From contig NC_080680.1 of the NCBI RefSeq assembly GCF_030445035.2, forward strand, positions 47,071,212 to 47,135,211: DNA of 64,000 nucleotides, given 5' to 3'. The notes under the pieces are model-generated. The model was not told the origin of the DNA, did no database searches, and worked only from the letters and a program-made list of their open reading frames with translations. Both the position numbers and the translations under genes were made by a program. The first letter of the stretch is position 1. The number at the start of each line of letters is the position of its first letter. Origin of the DNA: Dasypus novemcinctus (lineage: Eukaryota; Chordata; Mammalia; Cingulata; Dasypodidae). Below are positions 23,359 to 35,745 of the stretch, in pieces.

Positions 23359-23763
23359 GGGCAGCGGACTTGGCCCAGTGGTTAGGGCGTCTGTCTACCA
23401 CATGGAAGGTCCGTGGTTCAAACCCCAGGCCTCCTTGACCCATGTGGAGCTGGCCCATGCGCAGTGCTGATGTGCGCAAGGAGTGCCCTGCCACGCAGGG
23501 GTGTCCCCCCACGTGGGGGAGCCCCATGTGCAAGGAGTGCGCCCCTGTAAGGAGAGACATCCAGCGTGAAAGAAAGTGCAGCCTGCCCAGGAATGGTGCT
23601 GCACACACGAAGAGTGACACAAGGTGACGCAACAAAAAGAAACAGATTCCCGTGCCGCTGACAACAAAAGAAAGCGGACAAAGAAGACTCCGCAAAATAG
23701 CACAGAGAACAGACAACTGGGGTGGGGCATGGGGAGAGAAATAAATAAATAAATCTTTTAAAA
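23359..23763 (+). mobile_element. DAS-type SINE (sense), inserted in L1
   Basis: A full-length copy flanked by the 15-bp target duplication AAAGATACTATAAGA (23344-23358 and 23764-23778), which lies within ORF2 of the old L1. It has a box-A-like TGGCCCAGTGGTTAGGGCGT, a box-B-like GGTTCAAACCC, CGCAAGGAGTGC repeats and an A-rich (AAAT)n tail. Transcription would be by RNA polymerase III from the internal boxes. Confidence 0.95.
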
Positions 23764-23873
23764 AAAGATACTATAAGAAAAGAAAATTGTAGACTAATCT
23801 CTCTAATGAACATAGATGCAAAATTCTCAACAAAATATTTGCAAATAGAATCCAACAGCATATCAAAAGAATT

Positions 23874-24220
23874 GTGGTGGGAGTGGATGTTCCTCAAGCA
23901 GGTGAGCACCTGCCTCCCATATGGGAGGTCCTGGGTTTGGTTTCCAGAGCCTCCTAAAGAAAAGAAACAAACAACATGTATACTTTGAGCAAAATCAATG
24001 AGCAGACAATAAGCAAAACAATGAGCAAAAAATAAAATATGTAAATGAGCAGGGAGCAGTTGTGGCTCAAGCAGTTCAGCACCCGCCTCCCTCATGAGAG
24101 GTCCTGGATTTGGTTCCCTGTGCCTCCTGAAGAGAAAACAGACAATGAGAAAAAAACAATGAGCAGACGACAAGCAAAAAAACAATGAGCAAATAGATGA
24201 GGGAGCCATCTCAGGGGAGG
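23874..24220 (+). mobile_element. Two short tRNA-derived SINEs in tandem
   Basis: Two tRNA-like heads lie about 175 bp apart. Each has a box-B-like GGTCCTGGGTTTGG or GGTCCTGGATTTGG, followed by GAGCAGACAA/AATGAGC-rich tails. They resemble the short, older DAS-SINE form. The pair interrupts L1 sequence at AAAAGAATT (23865-23873), which resumes as AAAAAGGAATTATAGATATC near 24223; this suggests a degenerate target duplication. Confidence 0.8.
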
Positions 24221-24456
24221 AAAAAGGAATTATAGATATCCATGACCAAGTGGGGTTTATTCTTGGTATGCAAGGATGGTTCAACATAAGAAAAGCAATT
24301 AGCATAGTATACATTAACAAATTGAAGGGAAAAAAACTACATGATCATCTTGATCAATGAAGAAAATGCATTTGACAAAATTCAGCATGCTTTCTTTATA
24401 AAAACGGTTAAAAAAATAGGAATAGAAGGAAAATTCCTCAATACAATAAAGGGCTT

Positions 24457-25036
24457 TGTGTTAGTCTGCCAAAGGGGTGCTGATGCTAAGTACCAGAAAT
24501 CTATTGGCTTTTATAAAGGGTATTTATTTGGGGTAAAAGCTAAGATTTACAAGGTTGCTTTCTCACCTAAGTCAGTTTCTACATGATGAAGAAAGACATT
24601 CATTGATCTTGGTAAGGGTTCAGCCTTCCCCTCTGGGTTTTCTCTCTCTCAGCTGCAATCTGGCATAGGGCTAATCTCTCAGGGCTTCCTCTCTACTGAC
24701 ATAAGGTTCTTTTCTTTCTGGACCTTCTATATCATCTCTTCCCAAGTTTAGCTGCAAACTATCAGGTGAATGGCTCATCTCTCCCCAGGTCCCCAGGACC
24801 AAAAATGGGAAGCCCTTTCTCTCCTCTGTGTGTCTTCTTGTGTGAGTGTCCATTTATAGTGGCCCACCTGAGTCATGCCTTACTGACATGTTGAATCAAT
24901 GCCTTAATCTTAACAGGTAATTTAATCAAGTGCCCCTCAACAAATCCAATATAATCAAAGGGTATCACACCCAGAAGAAGAGATCAGTTTACAAATATAA
25001 TCTTTCTCTTTCAATAAATAATCTCAAGCTGTCACA
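24457..25036 (-). mobile_element. ERVL/MaLR-type solo LTR (antisense)
   Basis: A 580-bp insertion in ORF2 of the old L1. It begins TGTGTTAGTCTGCC and ends GCTGTCACA, so it has TG..CA ends. The flanks are GGCTT (24452-24456) and GGCAT (25037-25041), a 5-bp target duplication with one change, the length expected for class III (ERVL/MaLR) elements. On the minus strand a TATAAA (near 24850) precedes an AATAAA-type signal (near 24523). Excising it restores the L1 sequence. There are no internal viral genes, so it is a solo LTR. Confidence 0.75.
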
Positions 25037-27304
25037 GGCATATATGAAAAACCCACAGCCAACATTGTACTTAATGGGGTAAGGCTGAATGTTTTCCCAC
25101 TAAGATTGGGAACAAGACAAGGATGCCCAGTATCACAACTGTTATTAAATATTTTGCTAGAAGTTCTAGCTAGAGCAATTAGCCAAGAAGAAAAAAAAAG
25201 GAAAAGGCATCCAAATAGGAAAAGAGAAAGTAAAACTCTTGTTATTCATGGATGACATGATCTTATACTTATAAAATTCTGTAATGTCTACAACAAAGCT
25301 ATTCGAACTAGTAAAGAAGTTCAGCAAATTGGCAGGATACAAGATCAATACGCAAAAGTCAATAATGTTTCTGTACATTAGTATTTGACAATCTGAGGAG
25401 GAAATCAGGGGGAAAATCCATTTACAATAGCAACAAAAAGACTCAAATACCTAGGAATTAATTTAACCAAAAAAAGTACAGGACCTATATTCAGAAAACT
25501 AAAAAACAATGCTAAAAGAAATCAAAGAAGTCCTAAACAAATGGAAAGACAGTCCATGATCATGGATTGGTAGACTAAATACTGTGAAGATGTCAAACGT
25601 ATCCAAACTGACTTATAGATTCAATGCTATACCATTCAAAATTCCTACAGCCTACCTCAAAGAAATAGAAAAGGCAAGTGCCAAATTTATTTGGAAGGGA
25701 AAGTGCACACTAATAGTCAAAAGCATTCTAAAAAAAGAAGAGCAATATGGGAGGACTTTCACTGCCTGACCTTGAAACATATTATAAAGCTACAGTGGTC
25801 AGAACAGCATGGCATTGGTGTAAAGATAGACACATCAAACAATGAAATAGAACTGAGATTCCAGAAGTGAACCCTCACTTCTATGGCCAACTGGTTTTTG
25901 ACAAACCTACCAAGTCTATGTTAATGGGACAGAACAGTCTCTTCAACAAATGGTGCTGAGAAACCTGGATAGCCATAACCAAAGAATGGAAGAGGACACC
26001 TATCTCATTCCCTACACAAAAATCAACTCAAAATGGATCAAAGACCTAAATATAAAAGCAAGGATCATAGAACTACTAGAAGAAAATGTAGGGAGACATC
26101 TTAAAGACCTTGTGGTAGGTGGAGATTTCTTGGTCTTATACTCAAAGCAAGAGCAACAAAAGAAAATAGGTAAATGGGACCTCCTCAAAATTAAACACTT
26201 TCATACCTCAAAGGACTTTGTCAAAAGGGTGAAAAGGCAGCTGATTCAATGGGAGAAAATACTTGGAAATCACATATCCAATAAGGGTGTAATGTCCATT
26301 ATATATAAATAGATGCTACAACTCAACAAGAATTGAATAGACATTTGCCCAAAGAAGAAATACAAATGGAAGAAAGGGAGAAAAAAAAAAAAAAAAAAAA
26401 AAAACAGGAAAAAATGTTCAACATCAAATGATTAAGGAAATGCAAATCAAAGCTACAATGACATATCATTTCACACCTATTACAATGGTAACTATTAAAA
26501 AAAGAAAACTACAAGTTTTGGAGAGGATGTGGAAAGAATAGGAACACTTATTCACTGTTGGTGGGAATGTAGAATGGTACAGCTACTGTGGAGGACTATT
26601 TGGCAGTTCCTAAAGAAGTTGAATATAGATTTGCCATGTGACCTGGCAATGCCACTAGTAGGTATAAACTCAAAAGAACCGAGAGTAGTAACATGAACAG
26701 ACATCTGCACACCAGTGTTCATAGTGGCATTATTCACAATTGCCAAAAGATGGAAACAACCCAGGTGTCCATTAACCAATGAATGGATAAACAAACTGTG
26801 ATGTATACACGCAATGGAATATTATGTAGCTGTGAGAAGAAAGTTGTGAAGCACATGACAACATAGATGAACCTGGAGGACATTATATTGAGTGAAGCAA
26901 GCCAGACACAAAAGGACAAATGCGGTATGATTGCACTACTATGAACTAAATTTATTGTATAATCTCATGGAATTACTAACTTAAATATGGGTCACCAGAG
27001 AATAGAATGAGGTTAGAGAATGAAAAGCTGATAGTTAACTTGTGCAGAATTGGTAAAAAAAACGATGTTTGTTAATCTTTGGAAATGAATAGGAAATGGG
27101 AAAACGTAGCATTATTTTTGTAACTAGCAGTGCTATTATATGAGTATAATTTGCTTAAAAGGGAGAGTCTAAGGACATGTATATTACTAAAAGGAAAGCT
27201 AGGAAATGTAATATGGGACTGTATGGCATAGTAAAACCTCATGTGAAATGTGAAAATGAGTACTACTGCACATATAAGTCTGTTTTTCTTTGAATTGGAA
27301 CAAA

Positions 27305-27620
27305 ACATTATGCTAAGTGAAAGAAACCAGACACAGTACTACATATTGTATGGTTCCATTTATAGAAAATGTAAATATAAATCAAGTTACAAAGATAGAA
27401 TTAGATTAGTGGTTATGTAGGGCTAGGGAAGGATAGAGGGATTACGAGGTTACATAAGGAGTGTGGCATTTTTCCTTTTGGAGGAATGAAATTGTTCTAA
27501 ATGTTTTGTGGTGATGAATGTACAACATTGTGATTATACTAAAAGCCATTGATTATACACTTTGAATTGATTGTATGGTATGAGAATATATATCAATAAA
27601 ACTGCTTTTAAAAAATGAAG
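27305..27620 (+). mobile_element. Ancient L1 3' end
   Basis: The segment from TATGCTAAGTGAAAGAAACC through GGTGATGAATGTACAACATT to ATCAATAAAACTGCTTTTAA follows the conserved 3' end of old L1M-type elements. No coding capacity remains. Confidence 0.8.
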
Positions 27621-30146
27621 TAAAATTGTTATCACCTACTGGGATTTTTTATACTCTTGCAAATGTGTCTTGGAACATTTTTCCTCTTTTTTTGCTCACA
27701 GATTTCTTCTCAGGATTTATGCAATTTTCTTGGCTTCTCTGGAAAGATATAACTTCACATATAGTTGAATAAATTTGTATTCAGTACTTCTTAAGTAGAA
27801 ATAAGCAGATTAAAATACAAAGGTCTACTAAGGAGAGAAATTGGGCAAAAACCACTAAATGCAAGATTATCAGGAAGTTCCCTGAGAGGTACAACAGGTT
27901 TGCTTGGGAGCTTCAGGAAATGATACATGAAGCAGGTGGCCCAGAGCAAGTCTTAAAAACTGGGTAGCCTTTTTTCCCAGGTGAGATTTTAGTGGGAATA
28001 GTGAAAGGAGTGGTCATAGTAGGAGTAATGGGATTTTTAGAACAAAGATCATCAGTTGCCATCATGACTAATAATGGCATTGAACATGGGGAATGCTTTA
28101 CCATTTATAAACCATTTTTTCAATTACCCTGTCCAAGGACCCACAAGCATTTCTGTTCACTGCCTGTGGTTTAGTCATGAGACCCAGATCTTAGACAACT
28201 TGGTGATTTCCAGTTTCCATCCCCTCCCACAATCACCATGTTGGAAGGGTTTATTATATCACAGCCTTCTGTGGCTCTTAGAACACAGGAGCACAAACAT
28301 TAACAATGACCTTAACAACGAGCTTTTGGGGATGCTGGGGGTATTACAAGGAATAAAATTAGAGAGATGGATCTTAATTTCTTGGGCAGGGATAGCAATA
28401 GAGGGGGAAAAAACAAAGAAGGAAAGAATGTTCATATAAATAGGAATCTTTTAGTTGAAGGCATCTGCAAGTCCTTGAGGTTTTGTCCGGGTTGTCTTCT
28501 CCCTAGATGAGAACATGACCAGCCTTCCTATTTCTGGTGACTGGCTCTGTCGGTGACTCGGTAGCAAAAGTCATGCCATTTCCTTCATTGTTCTGTGTTA
28601 TAATAACGTACTTAAATTAGTCAAAGTTTGGCTTTATGTAATTGTACATATGCATATTATATGTATACATTTATGGATTGGAGTTTATTATTTATTATTT
28701 CCATGATGTCCTTTTCACTCACTTTCTAAAATGTCTTTTAGAAGGGAATAATAAAAGGTGATTTCACCTGGAATAAGATGAGTCTTACATATCTTACCAT
28801 TATCTTAAACTCTGGTTATCAACTATTAATAGAGCACTAATAGTTGTGGCAGTTCCAAATAATCATGCTTTTATATCTTACAGTTCAACATTTTCATGGT
28901 TGATCAAAATCTGGGTATTTGACACATACAAATGTCACCTCTCAGGTTGGAACAAAATGGTTGAGATTGCTCAGGGCCAATATTTGCATATATAGTTATG
29001 GTAGACACCTTGGAAATCATCTAGATCACACTCTTCTTTTGTATGGAGGGGGGAATGAGTTTCTGAGGCATTGGGGATAAAACAAGGACTAGAACTCATG
29101 TCTCCAGATGCCTACCTAAGTACTCTTTCCACTCCCCTGCCCTCCCACCAAGACAAGCAGCTTTCCTAGTAGCCTCGGTGAGAGCAAAAGCAGGGCAGCA
29201 ATCTACACAGGGCTTTCCGGAAATCCAAAAAAGAGTAACGTGGGCTTCTCTCACCGTCAAGCCTGACTAAAAGGGCCCCTCCAGACTCTTCTTCTCCTGT
29301 AGCCACCAGAAAATCTCCTCAGGTCTTCACTTCTACTCCATTCTGCTCTGTTTCAGATCATGACTTGACCTCAACAACTATGACATTCTCAGAGACAGGC
29401 AGAATTATTCATAATTACCAGAAATTCATTAATAATTATCCGGAAATTAATAGATTCAGCTAAACTTGTCATTTGATTAAAGATGACTTTTCCACTCATG
29501 TTGCAAATCATTAATTAGAGGCCAGCTTGCCTCACCTAAAGATAGCCAAAATGAGTGCCCCCTGCTTGATAGAAACTCTTCAACAAAAAAATACGAACAC
29601 AAATATGTACCTAAGGAACATACAATTAAGATGAAAATGAAAGATTGAACAAGAATAATTCATAACATATTTATATCCCAAACAAAAGTGAATTTTAAAA
29701 GGGGAGACCAAAGAGGTGGCATGGTTGTTCGAATATGTTCCTTTCATCACAATGCCCATTTAGCCACGTGTGTGCTTTACACATGGATGCCCTGTAAAAG
29801 ACATGATGTGGTCATTAAATTTGGCATTATGATCCATGACTTCTCTAAATGAACTCTTTCTGGCCTTGCTTGCTTAGGTATTAAGGCTCCAAGAACCCAC
29901 TCTTTCAGAAAATGTGGTTCAGCTTGATTATAGTTTTGAAAGAAGTTGGCAAAGGTCTTAAAATACCTCAGGAAACATTTTTCTGACTGAACAACCTTTA
30001 AATGAATCTTACTGTTGAAAAGGGATACCCTCCAACACTTGTGGAAACACTTGCTTCAATATGAATCCTTTGTTTTAACAATTCTATGGATGTTGCCCTC
30101 CCCACTCCAATAGCAACTCATTCCATTGTGAGTGGCTCTAATTGAT
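27621..30146. other. Intron 1, mostly unique sequence
   Basis: About 2.5 kb with no young repeat and no exon seen. The stretch at about 29400-29520 is rich in ATTAATAATTA/TTAATTAG-type homeodomain-like motifs. A diverged MIR-like remnant may lie at 29010-29150. Intronic enhancers are possible, but there is no direct evidence. Confidence 0.4.
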
Positions 30147-30161
30147 GGAAGGTCCTTTCTT

Positions 30162-30537
30162 TTTTTTTTTTTTAAAGATTTATTTTTATTTATTTAATTC
30201 CCCTCCCCTCCCCCGGTTGTCTGTTTTCTGTGTCTTTTTGCTGCATCTTGTTTCTTTGTCCGCTTCTGTTGTCGTCAGCGGCACGGGAAGTGTGGGCGGC
30301 GCCATTCCTCGGCAGGCTGCTCCCTCCTTCGCGCTGGGTGGCTCTCCTCATGGGTGCACTCCTTGCGCGTGGGGCTCCCCTACGCGGGGGACAACCCTGT
30401 GTGGCACGGAACTCCTTGCGCGCATCAGCACTGCGCATGGGCCAGCTCCACATGGGTCAAGGAGGCCCGGGGCTTGAACCACGGGCCTCCCATATGGTAG
30501 AGGGACGCCCTAACCACTGGGCCAAAGTCCGTTTCCC
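30162..30537 (-). mobile_element. DAS-type SINE (antisense), young
   Basis: Flanked by a perfect 15-bp target duplication GGAAGGTCCTTTCTT (30147-30161 and 30538-30552). The minus strand begins GGGAAACGGACTTTGGCCCA, with box B in GGTTCAAGCCCCGG. The body retains many CpGs, as in the copy at 57369, which suggests recent insertion. Confidence 0.96.
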
Positions 30538-31070
30538 GGAAGGTCCTTTCTTAAGTTGGGCCAAAATTAACAACCAAATTAAGGTTTCTTTTTCTCCAGT
30601 AGAGAAAGAAGCCAACTAGGAGTCAGTTGTCTCAGATTCCTGACTATGATGCTAAATTGTCATGCATGCAAGCACTCATTTATTTGTCCATTCAGCAAAC
30701 ATTTTTAAGGACCTAATTAAGTACAAAGGGCTCTGGTTCTACAGGGAAGACAGAGTCTAACCACCTAAATGTGTAAAGTACTACAACAGAGGTAAGTAAC
30801 AGGAAAAATTAAGGCAGAAGAAACACTTTAGGAGACTTTTGACAAAGTCCTTTGAGGTGCAAAAGTGTTTAATATTGAGGAGGTCCTATTTACCTATTTT
30901 TTTCTTTTGCTGCTCTTGTTCTGCACATAAGATCCAAGAAACCACCACCTACCACAAGGTCTTTAAGATGTTTCCCAACGTTTTCTTCTAGTAGCTCTAT
31001 GGTCTTGGCTTTTTTTTATTTAGTTAGGAGAAACTTATACACTTTGGTTAACTATAGAAGAATATAAGCC

Positions 31071-31505
31071 TGTTGAAGCAAAGCCAGGAGTTCTAAATGG
31101 CAGAGAAACCCAAAATGACACTTAGAGAGGCAGAGGAACAGATTTATTATGCACAGGCTTAGAGGAGAGTCAATCTCCAAATTTTGAGCCCTGTTTTCCA
31201 ATTTTCGTCAGTTTATATAGGATTTTATGTGGGATCAGAATGACTTTTGTTCATTGGCTAAAACGTTGCTAGGCAAAATTTTGCAAGCAGGGTAACAGAA
31301 GCAGAATGCAAATGCAAGGTCACAGGCTGATTTACAGAGTGGGGGGTCAGAGTGGTTTGGTAGATTACAGAAGTGGGGGGCAGGAGTCATTTGTTTGATA
31401 TTCTTCTGCAAGGGTATGTTTTCACAGGCTGATTTATAGAAGCGGGGGCAGAAGTGGCTTTGTTAGATATTTTTTCTGCAAGGTTATGCTTTTTATTTCA
31501 CAACA
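31071..31505 (-). repeat. Provirus 3' LTR
   Basis: 435 bp with TG..CA ends. It aligns along its whole length with 35764-36202, with roughly one difference in ten bases over the first 150. On the minus strand it has a TATATAA box (complement near 31211) and AATAAA (complement of TTTATT near 31142). It is preceded, on the minus strand, by a GGGGGG purine run consistent with a polypurine tract. Confidence 0.9.
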
Positions 31506-31829
31506 GTTCCCCCCGTTAATGCCCTTATAATTTTTATAGGGCATTACTTGAGCTAAGTGGATGAACAACTTAAGGTAGTAAAGCATTTTACAAAACACCA
31601 GTACCTTATTAAGTTTAGTATTCTTTTAACTACATTTCAGTTTCTGGGAGCTGTAGCTGCTAGTTCAGTTCCAAACAGTAATCCCAGCAGTTTGAGGAGG
31701 AGTAGGAACTATGGGGAACAGGAATTCATCTAGTCAGGTGATGGCAATTCTCAGTGGCTCCAGGTAATTCGGATTTTCAGGGGACAATCAGGTACAGGGT
31801 GTGTTGTCCAGTTGTCTTGTTTTTCATTG

Positions 31830-32760
31830 GAGTGTGCCCTTTTAACTCTAGTATGATGAATCCAAGGGGCAATACCTGAAACTTTGAGAGCAGTGGAGGT
31901 TACAAGGATAATAGTATGTGGACCCATCCAGGTGGGCTGGAGGGGCTCCTTCCAGTCTTTTATCTAAACTAGGTTTCCAGATAAGTGTGGGTGTTCTGGG
32001 TGGCTTAATGGGATGGGATTCTGAGACAGGACAGTTTTGTGTATTTGGGCTAGGGTTTTTTCTAACTGCTGGAGGGTAGAATCCTGGCCAGATTTTCCTA
32101 GGAGCCTGAGATTTTCCTTGAAGGTTTGAATAATTGGGGGTGGTTGTTTAAACAGAATTTCAAAAGGTGAATAGCCTGAAGGTCTGGGGGTGCATCTGAC
32201 TTTCAGGAGGGCTAATGGGAGCAGATTTACACATGGGAAGCCAGTTTTTATTTTGTATTTTGGTGGGTTTTTTTTTTTTTTTTTAACAGAACTTGGCTAG
32301 GATGGTTTTAAGGGTTTGATTTATTCATTTTACTTTCCCTGAGCTCTGAGGCCTGTATGCTGTGTGGAGTTTTCACTTAATGCCTAACATTTTTGCTAGC
32401 TTTTGGATGATGGCTGCTACAAAGGCTGGGCCATTGTTGCTTCTTATGGATAAAGGTATCCCTTGCTGGGGAATTATTTCTTGGAGCAGAGCTTTAGTTA
32501 CTTCTGTTGCTTTTTAGTATGGGTGAGAAAGGCTTCAACCCAGCCACAGAAGGTGCACATTATTACTAGCAAGTACTTATACTCTCGATTTGGATTTATC
32601 TTTGTAAAGTTCGTTGTTTGGCTTTTAAAAGCGGTAGTTTCTCTGTGTTGGAAGCCAGCCAGGGCCTGGTAACCTTGGGAGGGGTTGTTTTTAGTGCAGG
32701 TCTGGCATCGGCTGCTAACAGTGGTGCAGAGTGAGGTCATCCGGGCAATGTAGTAATATT
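31830..32760 (-). pseudogene. pol: Retroviral integrase remnant
   Basis: Read on the minus strand, 32740-32498 contains a zinc-finger-end CQTC motif and the segment leading to the first catalytic aspartate (YKYLLVIMCTFCGWVEAF), in which the expected aspartate position reads M-C rather than V-D. Further on is an NNGP..F block and a YRPQSSG motif. The C-terminal region to about 31830 contains a TALKVSGIAPWIH-like segment typical of gamma-type integrase ends. Only about 325 bp separate it from the 3' LTR, leaving no room for env. Stops interrupt it. Confidence 0.8.
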
Positions 32761-33328
32761 TTCTGAGTAGGGCTCCTAAAGCAGTCTTTCCCAGGTGGTG
32801 AGCTGGTGGTATTGTTGAACAAGGGTGTAAGCGGCCCCCTTTGGGATGAAGGCTCAGCTATCTGGGAGTAGCCAGTTTTTTCTCTGTGGTCTGATGCCCT
32901 GCTTTTCCCTTTGCCCACTCCTGTTCCTCCCAGGTATAGTTTAGTTTTTCAAGGTGTTATTCTAAAAGGGACAGGTGAGGCGCTGTGGTGGGGCTTGCAG
33001 TTTGAGGGCTTTTTTTGGCTGCCTGTCAAGCCACTTCATTGACTAGTGTGTATTTCCTTTAGTAACTGCATCTGTTCCCTTCTGATGTCCCCGACAGTGT
33101 ATGATACGGTGACCCTGCTTGGCTTCCAGACTGCCTTCAGTAGTTGAAGAATTGATTTTTCCTTTTTTATTTCTTTTTTTCCTGCAGTTAGGAGTTTCCT
33201 TTTCTTAAAAATTGCTTTATGGATATGCACAGTAGCGAATGCATACTTAGAATTAGTATGTTTACTGTTTGCCTGGCAGCTAGTTGTAGGGCTCGAATCA
33301 GCACCCAGAGTTTTGCTTGTTTTGCAGA

Positions 33329-33760
33329 CTACCTTTTAGGTAGGGGAGCTGCTTTCACTATTTGTTTAGCCACGATGACTGTGCATTCAGCAAGCCTTTT
33401 TCCATTTCTGATAAAATTGGTGCTGTCTGTGAATAGGGTTTGATCTGGGAAAAGAATTGGCCTGTCCTGGAGGTCAGGGCAGCTGGCATATACTTTTTCT
33501 GTTTTGCTAGCCAGCAGGAGGTTATCTACATAAGGAAGGAGAATACAATTTAAGTTTTTCCATGGGTCAGAAGCCAGATTCTCCACCAGGCCTTCTTGGT
33601 AAAGGGTGGGGGAGTTTTTGAAGTTCTTGGAAGTTGAGTCCAAGTTAATGAGTTTTTTGTTGAGTCCTGGGATTCTCCCTTTCAAAAGCAAATAGAAACT
33701 GGCTCTGGGGAGCTACCTGCAGGCAGAAAAAAACAAGTGTCCTTTAAATCCAGACACAGA
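33329..33760 (-). pseudogene. pol: Retroviral reverse transcriptase/RNase H remnant
   Basis: An open stretch on the minus strand (33691-33329), with upstream continuation, carries FKNSPTL (RT palm), YVDN in place of the active-site YVDD, and TDSTNF (RNase H). The RNase H motif follows the RT motif after only about 35 residues, where well over 150 are usual. The thumb and connection are therefore deleted. The Asp to Asn change and the deletion both rule out activity. Confidence 0.82.
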
Positions 33761-33959
33761 AACCAGGCAAACCAGGCGGTCCCAGGTAGTATAGGCAGCG
33801 GGGAGTTTCAGGGTTCCTTTTCTTGATTGGTTGGGTCTGGATATCTTAAGTCTGCTGCTAACAGGGAGACCTGTTGTTTCATTTGCGTTTTTGCTTCCCC
33901 CTCAGCAGTTTTGTCCTGATTGACGAATACTTTGTTTGTGACTTTGAGGAGATGGGAGA

Positions 33960-35740
33960 TGTTAACTCTGTGAACCATTTAGCTTTTGAAGTTTTTGTAT
34001 GATGTACAGTGCCACCTGGGCGACGAAAGCTGTGTTGACCATTCTCTGGGTTTTTGGGCCTCTGGGTTGAAGAGGTGTAACTCCTGAAGGCTTTGCAGAG
34101 TCACTTATAAAAATTTCCTGGAGGTTTTTCAGGCTTTTGAGTGACAGAGGCCATTTTGGACATGTTTGTGGGCCACCTCACTCTTTCCCATACCCCTCTG
34201 AGGAGGGCTTTTCGACACCGGGGAAGGGCAGCCCATCCCTGGTCTGTGTTTAATGTTCCAGGCCAGTTGAGCGTCTGGTGCTGCTTCTCAGGCCCATTCC
34301 TCTGGCTCTAAGACACCTGTGGGGGCATTTTTACAACTACTTTCTGGTTTCCATGAGGATCCAGCATCTCTCCTCCGTATTGAACAGGGTTAGGAGGAGT
34401 TGGTGGCAGTTATCTCAAGTCCCCGGGGTACTGGGCTTGGAAAATGGACTTCATGAGGTTGATAAGAGCCTGAGGCTTTTCTGAATATGAAGGGGTGTGA
34501 TGTTTTCAGTTTAAGAGATTTGTAGTTGTGAAAGGCTGATAAAACAGGATTGGCCTCCCGGGTTGGGCTGTTCCCCCTGCATGGATCAGGGCTGCACCCT
34601 GTGTTTCACACAGGGGCATCTGACGTGTGGGTTGCGCTAACCAGAGTTGTTGTTTTTTGCCAAAGGGGTTTCAGGATCCCCCTGGAGGGGAGGGGGTTAC
34701 AGGCCCAGGGAGACTGAAGGTGGAGGAGTTTCTGGGAGATTTGCCTGTGGAGGCTCCGGAGCAGAGAGATGTTCTGGAACGGCTGGAACATATGGCGGGG
34801 ATAGTGGGTTTTCTTCCAGAGATTTTTGTAGAATAATAGGTTTTTCAAGTTTCGGCCATTTGAGTTACTGACCCTTCTTTCCAACACAGAATTGAACCTA
34901 AAGGGACAGGGTTTAGGCAATTTCTAACCAGGAATTGAGGTAGGGAAACTGATCCGGGTGGCCAGGGGTCCCAGTGACTGCCTGCCAAACTGCACGAACC
35001 TTGGCCACCTCTAGGGTTCCTTCTGAGGATTAGTTAACACCAAAATTAGGTTTCTCCAATTCTCACAGAGACATACGGACACCATAATCCCCAGAAAAAG
35101 TTTTTTTGGAAATTTTTAACCTACAATTTAAGACTGTGGGTTTGGATTGTGATGATCCCATCCCTTAACTGGTATCGCAGGACAAACAAAGGAGGGGAGC
35201 CTCTCGCGAGGCCACTAAGATGCCCGCCTGTCTGCCTCTCTCACAAAAACTTAGGCTCGCCTTAGCTAAGGTGTCCATGTAGGGTCTGGATTAGCTGTTC
35301 CGCCATATGACATAGCTGCGGAGTGCAAGTTGGGGCCCACTTAGACTCCACAGCATAGGCCATGGAGCCACAGACTGGATCACCAGAGGCAAGCCTCTGC
35401 AGTCTGCATTCATTCACTTAATCACTCAGAGGTTACACAGTCCCACCCAAGGGACTACTCTATCCTGGAATCTCAAATCTCGAGGTTTTGGGAGGTGATC
35501 AGTCTCCCCTTCCATCCAGAGATGGGCCTGACTGGGACTTAGAACCCTGGGGCTGTACCTTCCCAGCATTGTCTGATGTTGCTCAATCCACCTCTCCACT
35601 GAGTTGGGCCAGGTCGGAGGACCTTCCCCGAAGGAGGCCCCCTCAAGGGGACAGGTGGCGCCGCCTTGGTTGTGCGTGGAGATCTCCGCTGACTGCGTGC
35701 ACCAATCCCAAACCAGAGGCTCAAAGGGCCTGCTCAGCTG
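33960..35740 (-). pseudogene. gag: Retroviral leader and gag remnant
   Basis: On the minus strand, about 34160-33960 carries a capsid C-terminal pattern (PPGNFYK, then LCKAFRSYT) resembling the major-homology region of gamma-type gag. A proline-rich, positively charged frame at 34920-34606 would fit the matrix/p12 part, but I cannot assign it. The sequence from 35740 to about 35000 looks like untranslated leader. No nucleocapsid zinc knuckle or protease was found before RT. Frames are broken throughout. Confidence 0.6.
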
Positions 35741-35745
35741 GGTTT

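Larger units (their letters stand above)
14466..27290 (+). mobile_element. Old L1 locus, near full length, heavily interrupted
   Basis: A degenerate xenarthran L1 in sense orientation to the host gene. The 5' region begins GGGACTTCCGGGAAGACAG (14466). ORF1 coiled-coil remnants lie at about 15400-15730 and the RNA-binding part at 16833-17228. ORF2 endonuclease is at about 17540-18200, reverse transcriptase at about 18750-18935 and 23256-25380, and the ORF2 C-terminal region to about 26310. The 3' UTR runs to about 27290. Stops and frameshifts break every domain. It has served as a target: an L1 3' fragment, a second L1, SINEs and a solo LTR all sit inside it. Removing these insertions brings the L1 frame segments back into order. 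Confidence 0.85.

Noticed and set aside
23350-23460. Functional tRNA genes at SINE heads
   Set aside because: The box A/B similarity is that of tRNA-derived SINEs. They are followed by a SINE body and A-rich tail, and cannot fold into a full cloverleaf as far as I can judge.
23418-24320. A 300-codon minus-strand open frame, the longest in the window
   Set aside because: It runs across the complements of a full SINE and two short SINEs and into L1 sequence. It has no domain and no conservation rationale.
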